Source: Hydrogenophilales bacterium
Lineage (GTDB): Bacteria; Pseudomonadota; Gammaproteobacteria; Burkholderiales; Eutrophovitaceae
Direction of reading: 5' to 3'
Length of the DNA: 64,000 nucleotides
Assembly (NCBI GenBank): GCA_902627495.1
Contig: CACOJS010000009.1
Span: 1 to 64,000, forward strand
In this document: in pieces, positions 27,522 through 37,122 of the stretch
Layout of the letters: every line of letters starts with the position of its first letter
How positions within the stretch are numbered: position 1 is the first letter of the stretch
Translations under genes and position numbers: made by a program
The notes under the pieces: model-generated
The model's input: the letters and a program-made list of their open reading frames with translations, nothing else
Database searches by the model: none
What the model was told of the DNA's origin: nothing

Positions 27522-28835
27522 CTAATCAATATCCAAGGTTTCAATTCGCAAAAAATTTATTTTTTCTTTAACCGCTCCTAGTAACTCAATTTGAGCGATA
27601 GCCTCTCTTATATCACCCTCAAGGGATTGGTGAGTAATAATAACTACCTCGACAACGCCAGCTCCTTGAACAGGCTCTCCCTGAAACATAGCTTCGATGG
27701 AGATCGACATCTTAGCCAATACCCGCGTTACCTCAGCCATTACACCAACCTGGTCTTTCACTCTAACTCGCAAATAATAAGAGGTCTTTATATCATTTAT
27801 GGACAAAACAGGAAGGTCACTTACCTTACCACGAGGAGCCATATAGGGAACATAATTATCAGAACTAGCCATATGAAGTCTTGAGACATCTATAATATCC
27901 GCAATTACAGCCGATGCTGTAGGCTCCCCACCAGCACCTGCTCCGTAATGCAGTGTGGGCCCTACTGCATCTCCATGTACTAAGATGCCATTCATAGCAC
28001 CGTTTATATTGGCAATTACACTGTTTTCTGGCACCAGGCAAGGATGAACCCTAAGCTCTATTCCGCTATTCCTTCTTTTTGCGATACCTAATAGTTTTAT
28101 CTTATACCCAAATTTTTCAGCGTAATATATATCCTTAATTTGTAAATTGGTAATTCCCTCGCAAAAAATTTTCTTAAACTGTAACTTAATACCAAATGCT
28201 AAGGACGCCATTATTGCTAATTTGTGAGCAGAATCGATCCCCTCTATATCGAAAGTGGGATCCTGTTCAGCATACCCCTTGTCCGTCGCACTAGCCAAAG
28301 CCTTTTCAAAACTAACACGTTCAATCTGCATTTGTGACAAGATATAGTTTGTGGTTCCATTTATTATCCCAGCCATCCACTCAATTTTGTTGGCAGCTAA
28401 ACCCTCTCTTAGAGATTTGATTATTGGGATACCCCCTGCAACTGCTGCCTCAAAAACAAGCATCACCCCATTGGATTGTGCTAGCTTGAAGAGCTCATTT
28501 CCATAGGTTGCAATTAATTCTTTGTTAGCTGTGACAACGTGTTTTTGGCTAGCAATTGCTTTTTCAGTAATTTGGCGAGCAACATCGACTCCACCAATTA
28601 GCTCCACAACAATATCAATGTCAGCACGTTCTATTAAATCAATAGGGTCAGAGTAAATCTCTATCGAGGAGTCTACTATTAAACTTTTTTTCTTATGGCT
28701 ACGGATACAAACGGCTGTAAATTTTACTTCCGCACCAAGACGACGTTTGATGTGTTCTTCATTTCTCTCCAGAACCTTAAGGGTTGAAAACCCGACTGTT
28801 CCAAGACCAATCAGACCTAACTTAACTGTTTTCAT
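27522..28835 (-). CDS. hom: Homoserine dehydrogenase
   Basis: Reduces aspartate semialdehyde to homoserine, the branch point to threonine and methionine. A 437-residue monofunctional enzyme: Rossmann NAD(P) domain with GLIGLGTVG at 7-15, the catalytic domain with AAVAGGIPIIKSLREGLAANKI and GIINGTTNYIL, and a C-terminal ACT domain (about 350-430) for feedback control by threonine. Not fused to aspartokinase. It is preceded at 30 nt by alaC, so alaC-hom-thrC may be one operon. Confidence 0.96.
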   Translation of the reverse strand: MKTVKLGLIGLGTVGFSTLKVLERNEEHIKRRLGAEVKFTAVCIRSHKKKSLIVDSSIEIYSDPIDLIERADIDIVVELIGGVDVARQITEKAIASQKHVVTANKELIATYGNELFKLAQSNGVMLVFEAAVAGGIPIIKSLREGLAANKIEWMAGIINGTTNYILSQMQIERVSFEKALASATDKGYAEQDPTFDIEGIDSAHKLAIMASLAFGIKLQFKKIFCEGITNLQIKDIYYAEKFGYKIKLLGIAKRRNSGIELRVHPCLVPENSVIANINGAMNGILVHGDAVGPTLHYGAGAGGEPTASAVIADIIDVSRLHMASSDNYVPYMAPRGKVSDLPVLSINDIKTSYYLRVRVKDQVGVMAEVTRVLAKMSISIEAMFQGEPVQGAGVVEVVIITHQSLEGDIREAIAQIELLGAVKEKINFLRIETLDID

Positions 28836-28865
28836 GCTTTATTTAAAAGTATTATCAATCTCATT

Positions 28866-30050
28866 TTAAATTACCCCGTCCCTTCTAAACATATCTTTAA
28901 TACCTCTCGTCGCCTGCCTAATTCTTTCTTCATTTTCGATTAAGGCCAAACGGACATACCCCTCACCATACTGCCCAAAACCTATTCCGGGCGATACCGC
29001 AACTTTGCTTTCTCGAAGTAATTTTTTTGAGAACTCGAGAGACCCCATCTTTTGGTAAAATTCAGGAATTTTTGCCCAAAGATACATGGCAGCTTTAGGA
29101 GGAACGACTGACCAATTAGCATTTTTTAAACCAGCTACCATTACATCACGTCGCCTTTCATAGGTTCCTCTTATGTCTGTCACACAATCCTGAGGCCCCT
29201 CGAGAGCAACAATTGCTGCCACCTGAAGCGGTGTAAATGTCCCATAGTCGTGGTAACTCTTAATTCTGGCTAACGCCTGTACAAGACTTTTATTTCCAAG
29301 CATGTAACCCACTCTCCAGCCAGCCATATTATAGCTTTTTGACATAGTGAAAAACTCTACTGCCACCTCTCTAGCTCTGGGAACCTGTAAAATAGATGGG
29401 GCCTGATAACCATCGAATACAATGTCTGCATAAGCTAGATCATGAACGACGTAGATTTCATGTTCTAGTGCAAGTTGAATAATTTTTTCGAAAAACGACA
29501 AATCCACACACTCAGTTGTAGGATTACTGGGGAAATTGATTATCAGCATCTTAGGTTTTGGAAAAGATTCCTTGATGGCTCTCTCCAGCTCTTCAAAGAA
29601 ATCAACATCAGGTGTATTTCTGACATGTCGAATGTCAGCTCCCGCTATAACTGGACCATAAATATGTATTGGGTAACTCGGGTTTGGAACCAGAACTATA
29701 TCTCCTTTTTCAAGCGATGCTAAAGCTAGGTGTGCTATCCCCTCCTTGCTACCAATAGTAACTATTGCCTCCTCCTCCGGGTCTAACTCAACACCATATC
29801 GACCCAAATAGCGATCACAAATCGCTTTTCTTAGCCGAAAAATTCCTCTCGACGTTGAATATCCATGGGTATCACTACGCTGAATAGACTCTAATAATTT
29901 GCTTATGACATGTGTTGGGGGTACTCCATCGGGATTACCCATCGACAAATCAATAATATCCTCTCCCCGACGACGAGCTTTCATTTTCAACTCCCCAGTA
30001 ATGTTAAAAACATACGGGGGTAGCCGATCAATACGAGCGAATTCTCTCAT
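28866..30050 (-). CDS. alaC: Alanine-synthesising aminotransferase AlaC
   Basis: A 394-residue PLP aminotransferase of fold type I. The N-terminus ([16 protein letters not shown]) and the active-site stretch [18 protein letters not shown], with the Schiff-base lysine near residue 238, match the AlaC group that makes alanine from pyruvate and glutamate. In gammaproteobacteria this gene regularly precedes hom and thrC, as here. Older annotations call it 'aspartate aminotransferase-like'. Confidence in the family is high, in the exact substrate moderate. Confidence 0.9.
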   Translation of the reverse strand: MREFARIDRLPPYVFNITGELKMKARRRGEDIIDLSMGNPDGVPPTHVISKLLESIQRSDTHGYSTSRGIFRLRKAICDRYLGRYGVELDPEEEAIVTIGSKEGIAHLALASLEKGDIVLVPNPSYPIHIYGPVIAGADIRHVRNTPDVDFFEELERAIKESFPKPKMLIINFPSNPTTECVDLSFFEKIIQLALEHEIYVVHDLAYADIVFDGYQAPSILQVPRAREVAVEFFTMSKSYNMAGWRVGYMLGNKSLVQALARIKSYHDYGTFTPLQVAAIVALEGPQDCVTDIRGTYERRRDVMVAGLKNANWSVVPPKAAMYLWAKIPEFYQKMGSLEFSKKLLRESKVAVSPGIGFGQYGEGYVRLALIENEERIRQATRGIKDMFRRDGVI

Positions 30051-30061
30051 TAGCTTTATGT

Positions 30062-30089
30062 TTGTATCTAATTACAGTTAAAATACTAT
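30062..30089 (+). promoter_or_regulatory. Possible promoter for the Mth938-like gene
   Basis: TTGTAT (-35, 30062-30067) and TACTAT (-10, 30084-30089) are 16 bp apart on the plus strand, 34 nt before the GTG start at 30124. Both boxes deviate from consensus; a candidate only. Confidence 0.35.
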
Positions 30090-30123
30090 CCACCAATTGA
30101 TCTAACCCAGCAGGGCAGCTTGA

Positions 30124-30507
30124 GTGAAGATAAGTCTTACCAATACTAGTAACAAAAAACAAATTACTGAATACGGTGATACCTTCGTTTCAGTAAATAA
30201 CATCAAATATTACAAAGACATAATAATAACACCAGATAGCATTATTGACACTTGGAATAATGAACCACGATTCTCACTCACTTCAGTAGAGTACTTACTC
30301 AGCTTAAAGCCTGAGATTCTAATCTTGGGTACCGCAGGTACCTTCTCAGCAATACCACCGAATAACTTAAAACCGCTAATAGAAACCTCTTGTCCTTTTG
30401 AAATCATGGATACCCCTGCGGCTTGTAGAACTTTTAATATTTTGGTTGCAGAGGAGAGGAGTATAGTAGCTGCTCTTGCTATAGATGGTGTCAGGGGAAG
30501 TCTGTAG
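30124..30507 (+). CDS. Mth938-like domain protein (DUF498/NDUFAF3-like)
   Basis: A 127-residue protein of the Mth938-like fold, related to human complex I assembly factor NDUFAF3. Characteristic segments are ILILGTAGTFSAIPP, MDTPAACRTFNILVAEERSIVAALA. The first codon is GTG, eight nt after AGGG. It is likely cytoplasmic and may act in membrane-protein or respiratory complex biogenesis, known only for the eukaryotic relative. Stands alone, convergent with nlpD with 24 bp between stops. Confidence 0.8.
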   Translation: MKISLTNTSNKKQITEYGDTFVSVNNIKYYKDIIITPDSIIDTWNNEPRFSLTSVEYLLSLKPEILILGTAGTFSAIPPNNLKPLIETSCPFEIMDTPAACRTFNILVAEERSIVAALAIDGVRGSL

Positions 30508-30531
30508 ATTTTAAAGCTTTTAAATACCCAA

Positions 30532-31344
30532 TCAAGACGTACTGGGGAGCATTGTCTTGGGGTCAACAGGACGACCACGGCGTCGAATTTCGAAATGTAA
30601 TCCATTTTCTTTATTAGAAGAAAAATAAATTTCGGATATTTTCTGACCTTGAGCAACTGATTGCCCCTCTTTGACCATGATGAGTCGATTATGTGCGTAG
30701 ACGCTTAGATACATGAAATTATGTTTGATAATTATCATCTTTCCATAGGCTCTAATCCCGTTACCACTATAGACAACAATTCCTGGTGCACTTGCCACAA
30801 CAGCTAAGTTGGAATTACTGGCTATTCCAACACCTTTTGTGTTCTCTCCTGCACCAAACTCATAAATAATTTTACCTCTCAATGGCCAGATCCATGATAT
30901 ATATTTGCTTCGTCCGTCTTTTGATTCTCCGATAACCGAAGGTTCAAGGTTTTTTTTTGCAGCCATGTTATTGCCACTTTCTGTTTGAGAAGAAAGACGT
31001 GGGGTCAGTCGCAATTTCATGCCTATACCAATTAGGTCAGGATTACTTATATTGTTCCACTTGGCGAGCTCTCGATAAGATAAACCATGGTTCAAAGCGA
31101 TTTCAGTGAGAGTATCCCCTTTTTTTACCCTATAGTGCCTGGGTCGCCAATCCTTATCTTGGATTCCATCTCCATTGGATAACCGACCCATCTCTGGCTG
31201 GTTAGGCGTATCTATGCCTACCTTGGTCTTGGTTCCAGTACGGTCGATAATTGGGGCACCATCACCAGTAGTCGAACACCCCGCAATCAAATAAACTAGA
31301 AAGATCCCAAAAACAGCGTTTAACCAAGTTTTTAAAAACCTCAT
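30532..31344 (-). CDS. nlpD: Lipoprotein NlpD (LysM/LytM, amidase activator)
   Basis: NlpD activates the amidase AmiC during cell separation. Of 270 residues, the first 23 are a lipoprotein signal with Cys23 in LIAGC. A LysM peptidoglycan-binding domain follows at about 69-113 (RVKKGDTLTEIALNHG), then a LytM/M23 domain at about 150-265. That domain is degenerate: the metal ligand sites of active peptidases (HxxxD, HxH) read GIASN and GLHFEIRR, so it should not cleave peptidoglycan, as in E. coli NlpD. It overlaps the pcm stop by one base. rpoS, which usually follows nlpD, is not there. Confidence 0.9.
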   Translation of the reverse strand: MRFLKTWLNAVFGIFLVYLIAGCSTTGDGAPIIDRTGTKTKVGIDTPNQPEMGRLSNGDGIQDKDWRPRHYRVKKGDTLTEIALNHGLSYRELAKWNNISNPDLIGIGMKLRLTPRLSSQTESGNNMAAKKNLEPSVIGESKDGRSKYISWIWPLRGKIIYEFGAGENTKGVGIASNSNLAVVASAPGIVVYSGNGIRAYGKMIIIKHNFMYLSVYAHNRLIMVKEGQSVAQGQKISEIYFSSNKENGLHFEIRRRGRPVDPKTMLPSTS

Positions 31345-31997
31345 TAAGCTAGACCATGGAGAAGAGGGACAAACTTAACTCCCTCGAGAGTTTTCTCGGT
31401 AAAACTATCGCCTGATCTCGTAAATTTTATTAACTTTTGGGAATCAACTCCAATTGGTAAAACCAGACTGCCACCATTAGTCAATTGCCCAAATAATGCA
31501 TCGGGAACTTCAGGGGCCGCCGCTGTGACAATTATCGCCGAAAAAGGTGCTTTGTCAGATAATCCTTGCCAACCATCAGCGTGGCGAAAACGAACCCGTC
31601 GGTAGCCCATTTTCTTAAGTCGAATCCGTGCACTGGAGAGTAGTTGCACATTTCGGTCAATGGAAATAACCTCGTTGGCAATGTGCGAAAGTACTGCTGC
31701 CTGGTATCCACAACCGCTTCCTATTTCAAGAACTCTATCCAACTGAACATCACCCATTATATGTTCACACAACCTTGCAACCATAAAAGGGTGGGAAATG
31801 GTTTGACCGTAACCAATTGGAAGAGACACCAACTCATATGCTCGACTAGCCAACGCCTCATCAACAAAAAGGTGGCGTGGAACCTTATTCAAGGCGAGTA
31901 GAACTTCCTCGTCTCTAATACCTTGCTCTCGCAACCTCTCAACCATTCTAAGGCGAGTACGATCCGATGTCATTCCCAGACCAGTATCATTATTCAC
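31344..31997 (-). CDS. pcm: Protein-L-isoaspartate O-methyltransferase
   Basis: Pcm methylates isoaspartyl residues in damaged proteins so they can revert. The 217-residue enzyme shows the SAM-binding VLEIGSGCGYQAAVL (about 75-90) and the family motif GQTISHPFMVARL. The start is a GTG at 31997 with AAGGTG four nt ahead; an ATG eight codons in is possible. It follows surE by 13 nt and overlaps nlpD, the standard surE-pcm-nlpD order of gammaproteobacteria. Confidence 0.95.
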   Translation of the reverse strand: MNNDTGLGMTSDRTRLRMVERLREQGIRDEEVLLALNKVPRHLFVDEALASRAYELVSLPIGYGQTISHPFMVARLCEHIMGDVQLDRVLEIGSGCGYQAAVLSHIANEVISIDRNVQLLSSARIRLKKMGYRRVRFRHADGWQGLSDKAPFSAIIVTAAAPEVPDALFGQLTNGGSLVLPIGVDSQKLIKFTRSGDSFTEKTLEGVKFVPLLHGLA

Positions 31998-32010
31998 TGG
32001 TCACCTTGTT

Positions 32011-32871
32011 TTATAAAATATCAGGTACATGAATTGTATAATTAGTTTTCGATTGCGGTTTCAAATGCATGATAGATGAATGCGTTAAGTCAATATGGAG
32101 CGGTGTTATCGATATTTGCCCCAGAGAAATGGCGTGTAAATCAGTACCAGGTGTTAAAACAGCGGGGGGATCACCATGAGCTCCAATGATGTACTTTCTA
32201 CCTTCTTTACTCTCTTGATTTTTTATCTCTCGCGGGGGTTTAGATTTTTGGCGACGGCCTAGGCTGGTCAACTTTACATCTATCGAAGGACCAGAGAGAT
32301 TATGAAAATACGGGATATTTATATTCAAGAGAATATTTTTCGATGGATAAACTCCTCGCGAAATCTCAAAAACTATTTTATTAAAAACCTCCCTAAAAAC
32401 TTTCGCACTCACATCATAACGACATACTCTACTAGTTTCTAATTGCTGCGATATAGCAATGCTGGGAACTCCAAACAAAAAACCCTCCATAGCAGCTCCA
32501 ACTGTTCCAGAATAAAGAGTGTCCTCTGCCAGATTTTCACCTTGATTAATACCACTAATAATAAAATCTGGACTACTATCTTTAAAGATTGTATGAAGTG
32601 CAAGATAAATGCAATCAGTAGGTGTTCCAGAGACGATATAAACTGGGAAGGCTTTATCATTTGAGGATGACTGATCTGCGAAAAACTGTGCCTCTTTGAC
32701 TTTCCGGATGCTAACCGGTTGATTTATTGTAATCGAATTACTGTACCCACTACAATTAGACTCCGGTGCTACCACTGTAACCTCATGTTCAATAGACAGG
32801 GTTGAAGCCAATGACCTTAACCCTTGGGCGTTGTAACCATCATCATTGACCAAAAGAATTCTCAAGTGCAC
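32011..32871 (-). CDS. surE: 5'-nucleotidase SurE
   Basis: SurE is a metal-dependent phosphatase of nucleoside 5'- and 3'-monophosphates, linked to stationary-phase survival. Metal ligands are visible: Asp10-Asp11 in LLVNDDGYNAQG, Ser in NCSGYSNS, and Asn in SGINQGEN. 286 residues is slightly longer than the 253 of E. coli, with inserts after residue 60 and near the C-terminus. Starts with GTG. Likely cotranscribed with pcm and nlpD. Confidence 0.93.
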   Translation of the reverse strand: MHLRILLVNDDGYNAQGLRSLASTLSIEHEVTVVAPESNCSGYSNSITINQPVSIRKVKEAQFFADQSSSNDKAFPVYIVSGTPTDCIYLALHTIFKDSSPDFIISGINQGENLAEDTLYSGTVGAAMEGFLFGVPSIAISQQLETSRVCRYDVSAKVFREVFNKIVFEISRGVYPSKNILLNINIPYFHNLSGPSIDVKLTSLGRRQKSKPPREIKNQESKEGRKYIIGAHGDPPAVLTPGTDLHAISLGQISITPLHIDLTHSSIMHLKPQSKTNYTIHVPDIL

Positions 32872-32883
32872 CCTCGATAAATC

Positions 32884-32960
32884 TGGTCGGGGCGGTGAGA
32901 TTCGAACTCACGACCACACGCCCCCCAGGCGTGTACGCTACCAGGCTGCGCTACGCCCCG
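32884..32960 (-). tRNA. tRNA-Pro (GGG)
   Basis: A 77-base gene with encoded CCA. Seven-base acceptor stem CGGGGCG / CGCCCCG, anticodon stem CACGC / GCGTG and loop CTGGGGG give anticodon GGG, reading CCC and CCU. Lies between surE and the MerR-type gene, where gammaproteobacteria often have it. Confidence 0.95.
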
Positions 32961-33006
32961 CAAATTATTTTCAAAATAATACCTCGCTCCGAAATTTCCA
33001 TATGAG

Positions 33007-33351
33007 CTAACCCCGAAGACCTTCAATAATTTCAGCTAGTGCTTCTTTTATTCTTGTTTGCCCCTCTGAACCTTCAGGACTCGAATCCTGACCATGGTTT
33101 CCGCTTTCAGGCGAGTTTAAACGGCTCCTCGCTCCATTTATAGTAAAACCTTGATCATACAATAACTCACGGATACGTCTAATAAGTATTACTTCGTGCT
33201 TCTGATAATACCTTCTATTTCCCCTCCGCTTAACCGGATTCAGTTGAGCGAATTCTTGTTCCCAGTATCGAAGCACATGCGGTTTCACATCACACAAACC
33301 ACTAACTTCGCCAATTGTAAAATACCTTTTAGATGGTATGGTGGGGAGCAT
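33007..33351 (-). CDS. MerR-family transcriptional regulator
   Basis: A 114-residue regulator with an N-terminal MerR winged helix (FTIGEVSGLCDVKPHVLRYW at about 11-30, then NRRYYQKHEVILIRRIRELLYDQG). Only about 30 hydrophilic residues follow, with no metal-binding cysteines and no coiled-coil or effector domain. The gene is conserved directly after ihfA in many gammaproteobacteria, but its target is not known to me. It starts 17 nt after the ihfA stop and is probably cotranscribed. Confidence 0.88.
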   Translation of the reverse strand: MLPTIPSKRYFTIGEVSGLCDVKPHVLRYWEQEFAQLNPVKRRGNRRYYQKHEVILIRRIRELLYDQGFTINGARSRLNSPESGNHGQDSSPEGSEGQTRIKEALAEIIEGLRG

Positions 33352-33368
33352 AATTGAAATTTAAAAAT

Positions 33369-33677
33369 CTAGGCTTCAGTCTTATCATTTCCTCGACTTT
33401 TTTCAACATTGTTTTTTAATTTCTGACTAGCATGAAATGTAACCACCCGTCGCTCTGTTATTGGGATCTCTTCCCCTGTTTTTGGGTTCCTTCCTGGTCG
33501 CTCCGGTTTGTTTCGAAGCTGAAAGTTACCAAAACCAGACAACTTGACTACATTTCCATCCTCTAATGATTTACGTAACTCTTCAAAAAACGCTTCAACC
33601 ATGTCTTTTGATTCTCTTTTGTTTAGACCAACTTTATCATATAGCAAGTCGGCCAAATCCGCCTTGGTCAATGTCAT
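33369..33677 (-). CDS. ihfA: Integration host factor subunit alpha
   Basis: IhfA forms with IhfB a DNA-bending protein used in recombination, transcription and replication. 102 residues; N-terminal [22 protein letters not shown] and the beta-arm with the intercalating proline in [14 protein letters not shown] are typical of the alpha subunit. It follows pheT by 6 nt, as in E. coli. It may serve the integrase of the guaA element. Confidence 0.96.
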   Translation of the reverse strand: MTLTKADLADLLYDKVGLNKRESKDMVEAFFEELRKSLEDGNVVKLSGFGNFQLRNKPERPGRNPKTGEEIPITERRVVTFHASQKLKNNVEKSRGNDKTEA

Positions 33678-33683
33678 AATCCC

Positions 33684-36044
33684 CTACCTCCTTGGTTTAG
33701 CTTGAAAAGTCTTCTTCAAACCCTCTAGAGCCTCGCCAATTACCATTTCTGTATCACTGTCTGTTAACGTTTTACCAGTATCTTGTAATAACAGTCGGAA
33801 AGCAAGACCCTTTTGCCCTTTCTCGATGCCTTTTCCCAGATAAACGTCAAATAAATCAATTCTTTCTACATAACTTAGACCTAGCTTGTTCAGATAATTT
33901 AGGATCTCTCCGGCAGACTTGTTGGACTCTACCAATATACTTATATCACGCACAACGGGAGGAAATTTGGAGACTTCTCTAAAAACTGGAATGTCATTAT
34001 CCATGACATCATCAAGAGTAAATTCAAAAGCTACTACCGGACCCTGCAGTTCATATTTCCGTAAGATACGTGGATGTAATTCCCCCAGCCAACCAATGAT
34101 TGTTTCATTAACCCTGATACTAGCCGACCGACCAGGATGAAGCCAATCATGAGATGACTTTTCATAAAAGACTTCCTCCTTAGAAAAAAGCGGTTGAAGA
34201 TCCCCCTTAAGATCGAAAAAATCTATACTCCTGTCTTTGTGACCCCATTGCTGTTCAAATACAGCACCGCAGGCAATCCCAGAACACACATATGGCTGAT
34301 GAATCTGACCTGAACTATCCTTAAATACCCGGCTAACCTCAAAAACCCTAACTCTTTCTTGGTATCGATTTTGGTTGAACCTTAAAACACTCACTAAACT
34401 ACCCGTAAGAGTTGATCGCATAACATCAAGGTGGTTAGCTATGGGGTTTTTTAAAAAAATAAGCTTTTTTCCATTAGTCCCAAAATCTTTTTCCCATTTT
34501 TCTTCCACAAAGCCATAAGTTATTACCTCATTGTATTGACGACTTATGAAGTGTTCTTTCACTTTTTGAAAACTAACTAATCTCTGATTTATGGGAACAA
34601 ATCCCAAGCTATCTCTGGGACTTACAGAAGGTAACTTATCATAGCCATCCACCCTTGCTACCTCCTCTATTAAATCCTCCTCAATTTCAATATCAAATCT
34701 ATAACTTGGAGGAGTGACACAAAAAGAATTACTGTCTTGACTAAATGGTAGTTTCAATCTTTTGAAGCAATCCTTGATTCTGTCTGATCCGATAGGAAAT
34801 CCTAAGATTTTTTCACACTTGTGAACACGTAGCTTAACAGATTCTCTCTTTGGCAGAATTCCCTCGGATACGGTTACTGGGCCTATGGCTCCGCCGCAAA
34901 CCTCTACAATCAGTGCAGATAATCGATCTAATGCCACTTCTGATAGATCGAAATCAACGCCTCGCTCATATCGATAAAGAGCATCAGTAGAGAACCCCAG
35001 TTCCCTCCACTTCCCCGATACTACAAAGGAAGAAAAAAATGCACTTTCTAAGAATAAATTGGTGGTTTCCCTATCCACCGACGTCTCCAGCCCCCCCATG
35101 ATTCCGGCAAGAGCTATGGGTCCTCCACTATCATTAATAGTTAGCATATCATTGGTCAGAGATATGTCCTCTCCATTCAACAATTTGAGTGATTCCCCCT
35201 CCCTTGCAAACCGGATAGAAACCTCGCCTTTCAGTTTATCCTGATCAAAAGCATGCATTGGCTGACCAATCTCCAACATAACGTAATTGGTCAAATCAAC
35301 AACCGCGTTTATAGATCTTATTCCAGACCGAGCTAACCGCCTTATAATATGACTAGGAGTTTGAGTCTTAACATTAACACCTTGAATTATCCTGCCAGAA
35401 TATTTTGGGCAAGCAGCTGTATCTATTAAATTCACTGTGAGGGTATCACTGATCGTGTGTTCGACCTTAGGCTCATACTCAAAATTAAGCGGAGTTCTAG
35501 AAACTGCGGACACTTCCCTTGCAATGCCAAGAATAGACAAACAATCTCCCCTGTTGGGTGTTAATTTTAGTGAAAATATTTTGTCGTCTAAATCGCAATA
35601 AGACCTAATGTCTTCCCCCAAAGGAGCATCCTGGGGAAGTACCCAAATACCATCATTATTATCCGAAACTCCCAGTTCTTGCTCGGAACATAGCATCCCT
35701 TCTGATTCAGCTCCCCTAATAGTGGTTTTCTTGATCTGCCCTTGTCCCAGCTTTGAACCCACGATAGCACAGGCAACTTTTATGCCCTTCACAACATTAG
35801 GAGCCCCACATACTATGGAGAGAATTTCATTATTCCCAGTATCAACTTCACATATTTTAAGGCGATCAGCTTTTGCATGTGATTGCACAGCTTTCACTTC
35901 GCCAATTAAAACACCACTAAAAAACTGACTAACTGGTATAACTTCCTCGACCTCCAAACCTGCCATAGTCAGAGCATGTGCCAACTCCTCACTGTCCATC
36001 TCTGGATCGCACATCTTTCTCAACCAATTTTCAGAAAATTTCAT
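33684..36044 (-). CDS. pheT: Phenylalanine-tRNA ligase beta subunit
   Basis: The 786-residue beta subunit of the (alpha-beta)2 enzyme. In order: EMAP-like tRNA-binding domain (about 40-150), B3/B4 editing domain (about 210-370) that hydrolyses Tyr-tRNA(Phe), B5 (about 395-470), a catalytic-like core, and the FDX-ACB anticodon-binding domain at the C-terminus (about 690-785). Starts 23 nt after pheS. Confidence 0.97.
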   Translation of the reverse strand: MKFSENWLRKMCDPEMDSEELAHALTMAGLEVEEVIPVSQFFSGVLIGEVKAVQSHAKADRLKICEVDTGNNEILSIVCGAPNVVKGIKVACAIVGSKLGQGQIKKTTIRGAESEGMLCSEQELGVSDNNDGIWVLPQDAPLGEDIRSYCDLDDKIFSLKLTPNRGDCLSILGIAREVSAVSRTPLNFEYEPKVEHTISDTLTVNLIDTAACPKYSGRIIQGVNVKTQTPSHIIRRLARSGIRSINAVVDLTNYVMLEIGQPMHAFDQDKLKGEVSIRFAREGESLKLLNGEDISLTNDMLTINDSGGPIALAGIMGGLETSVDRETTNLFLESAFFSSFVVSGKWRELGFSTDALYRYERGVDFDLSEVALDRLSALIVEVCGGAIGPVTVSEGILPKRESVKLRVHKCEKILGFPIGSDRIKDCFKRLKLPFSQDSNSFCVTPPSYRFDIEIEEDLIEEVARVDGYDKLPSVSPRDSLGFVPINQRLVSFQKVKEHFISRQYNEVITYGFVEEKWEKDFGTNGKKLIFLKNPIANHLDVMRSTLTGSLVSVLRFNQNRYQERVRVFEVSRVFKDSSGQIHQPYVCSGIACGAVFEQQWGHKDRSIDFFDLKGDLQPLFSKEEVFYEKSSHDWLHPGRSASIRVNETIIGWLGELHPRILRKYELQGPVVAFEFTLDDVMDNDIPVFREVSKFPPVVRDISILVESNKSAGEILNYLNKLGLSYVERIDLFDVYLGKGIEKGQKGLAFRLLLQDTGKTLTDSDTEMVIGEALEGLKKTFQAKPRR

Positions 36045-36067
36045 ACTGTTGTGTCTTCGACTGAAAA

Positions 36068-37054
36068 TCAGGTAAATTGACTGAGGAACCTGATATCATT
36101 TTCAAAAAACAATCTCAAATCCTCAATTTTATACCTAATCATTGCTAACCTGTCTAAACCCATTCCAAACGCAAAAGCCTGATACTTGTCTGAATCTATC
36201 CCAACATTTTTTAGCACCTTTGGGTGAACCATTCCGCAGCCACCAACTTCTAACCAAGAATTTTCAAAAAACATATCAATTTCAGCAGAGGGTTCCGTAA
36301 AGGGGAAATAAGACGGCCTAAATCTCACATCGATAGCATCATTTTCAAAAAATGCACGCAAAAATTCCCTCGTTAACCCTTTCAAATTTGAAAAACTAAT
36401 ATTATCGTCCACCCACAAGCCCTCTAACTGGTGAAACATTGGTGAGTGAGTAGCATCAGAATCAACCCTATATACCCGACCCGGGGAGATAACTCTTAAT
36501 GGCGGTTTAAATTCTTCCATATGACGAATTTGCATGGGCGACGTATGTGTCCGTAGGAGATATTCATAATCAGCCAAATAGAAAGTATCATGCATTGACC
36601 TAGCTGGATGGTTCTGCGGCTGGTTTAAAGCCGTAAAGTTGTAATAATCACTTTCTATTTCAGGGCCATCAATAACCGAAAAACCCATGGAATTGAACAA
36701 GAAAGCTATGCGATCTAAAGTTTTGCTAATAGGGTGGTAGCTTCCGTCAGTCCTATTCCCTCTTCCCGGTAATGTAATATCAATGCTCGAGTCAGCCATT
36801 TCCCTCTGAAGCTTATGCTCTATAATCTCATCTTTCCGATGCTTGAGAATTTCTTCAATTTGATTTTTAGCATGATTAATCGCCTGCCCAGCTGTTGCCT
36901 TTTCTTCCGCAGGAAGTTCACGAATTTTTCTTAACTGATCAGTTATCACTCCAGATTTACCCAAAAACTTAGACTTAGCCTTATCTAAAGCATGGCCGTT
37001 ATCCACTTTACTAAACATTTCTTTCGCCTGGGATACTATGTGTTGTAAATCCAC
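36068..37054 (-). CDS. pheS: Phenylalanine-tRNA ligase alpha subunit
   Basis: The catalytic subunit, 328 residues. An N-terminal coiled coil (1-90) binds tRNA; the class II core has motif 2 in RVYRVDSDATHSPMFHQLEG and motif 3 in FAFGMGLDRLAMIRY near residue 305. A terminator-like hairpin lies between rplT and pheS and may attenuate pheST. Confidence 0.97.
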   Translation of the reverse strand: MDLQHIVSQAKEMFSKVDNGHALDKAKSKFLGKSGVITDQLRKIRELPAEEKATAGQAINHAKNQIEEILKHRKDEIIEHKLQREMADSSIDITLPGRGNRTDGSYHPISKTLDRIAFLFNSMGFSVIDGPEIESDYYNFTALNQPQNHPARSMHDTFYLADYEYLLRTHTSPMQIRHMEEFKPPLRVISPGRVYRVDSDATHSPMFHQLEGLWVDDNISFSNLKGLTREFLRAFFENDAIDVRFRPSYFPFTEPSAEIDMFFENSWLEVGGCGMVHPKVLKNVGIDSDKYQAFAFGMGLDRLAMIRYKIEDLRLFFENDIRFLSQFT

Positions 37055-37075
37055 TTGTCGTGAGGCCTCAAAAAC

Positions 37076-37098
37076 AAAAAAAGGAGCCTTCCAGCCCC
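37076..37098 (-). terminator. Terminator/attenuator before pheS
   Basis: On the minus strand GGGGCT pairs with GGCTCC (one G:U and one U:G pair) around a GGAA loop and is followed by seven T residues, 22 nt upstream of the pheS ATG. E. coli pheST is controlled by attenuation at this place, but I see no Phe-rich leader peptide in the 24 nt between rplT and the stem, so plain partial termination is more likely. Confidence 0.6.
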
Positions 37099-37122
37099 TA
37101 CTAGATGAAAAAAATACGCAAG

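Noticed and set aside
30210..30656. A 148-codon minus-strand frame overlapping nlpD and the Mth938-like gene
   Set aside because: Antisense to one conserved gene and out of frame with the other; no recognisable product.
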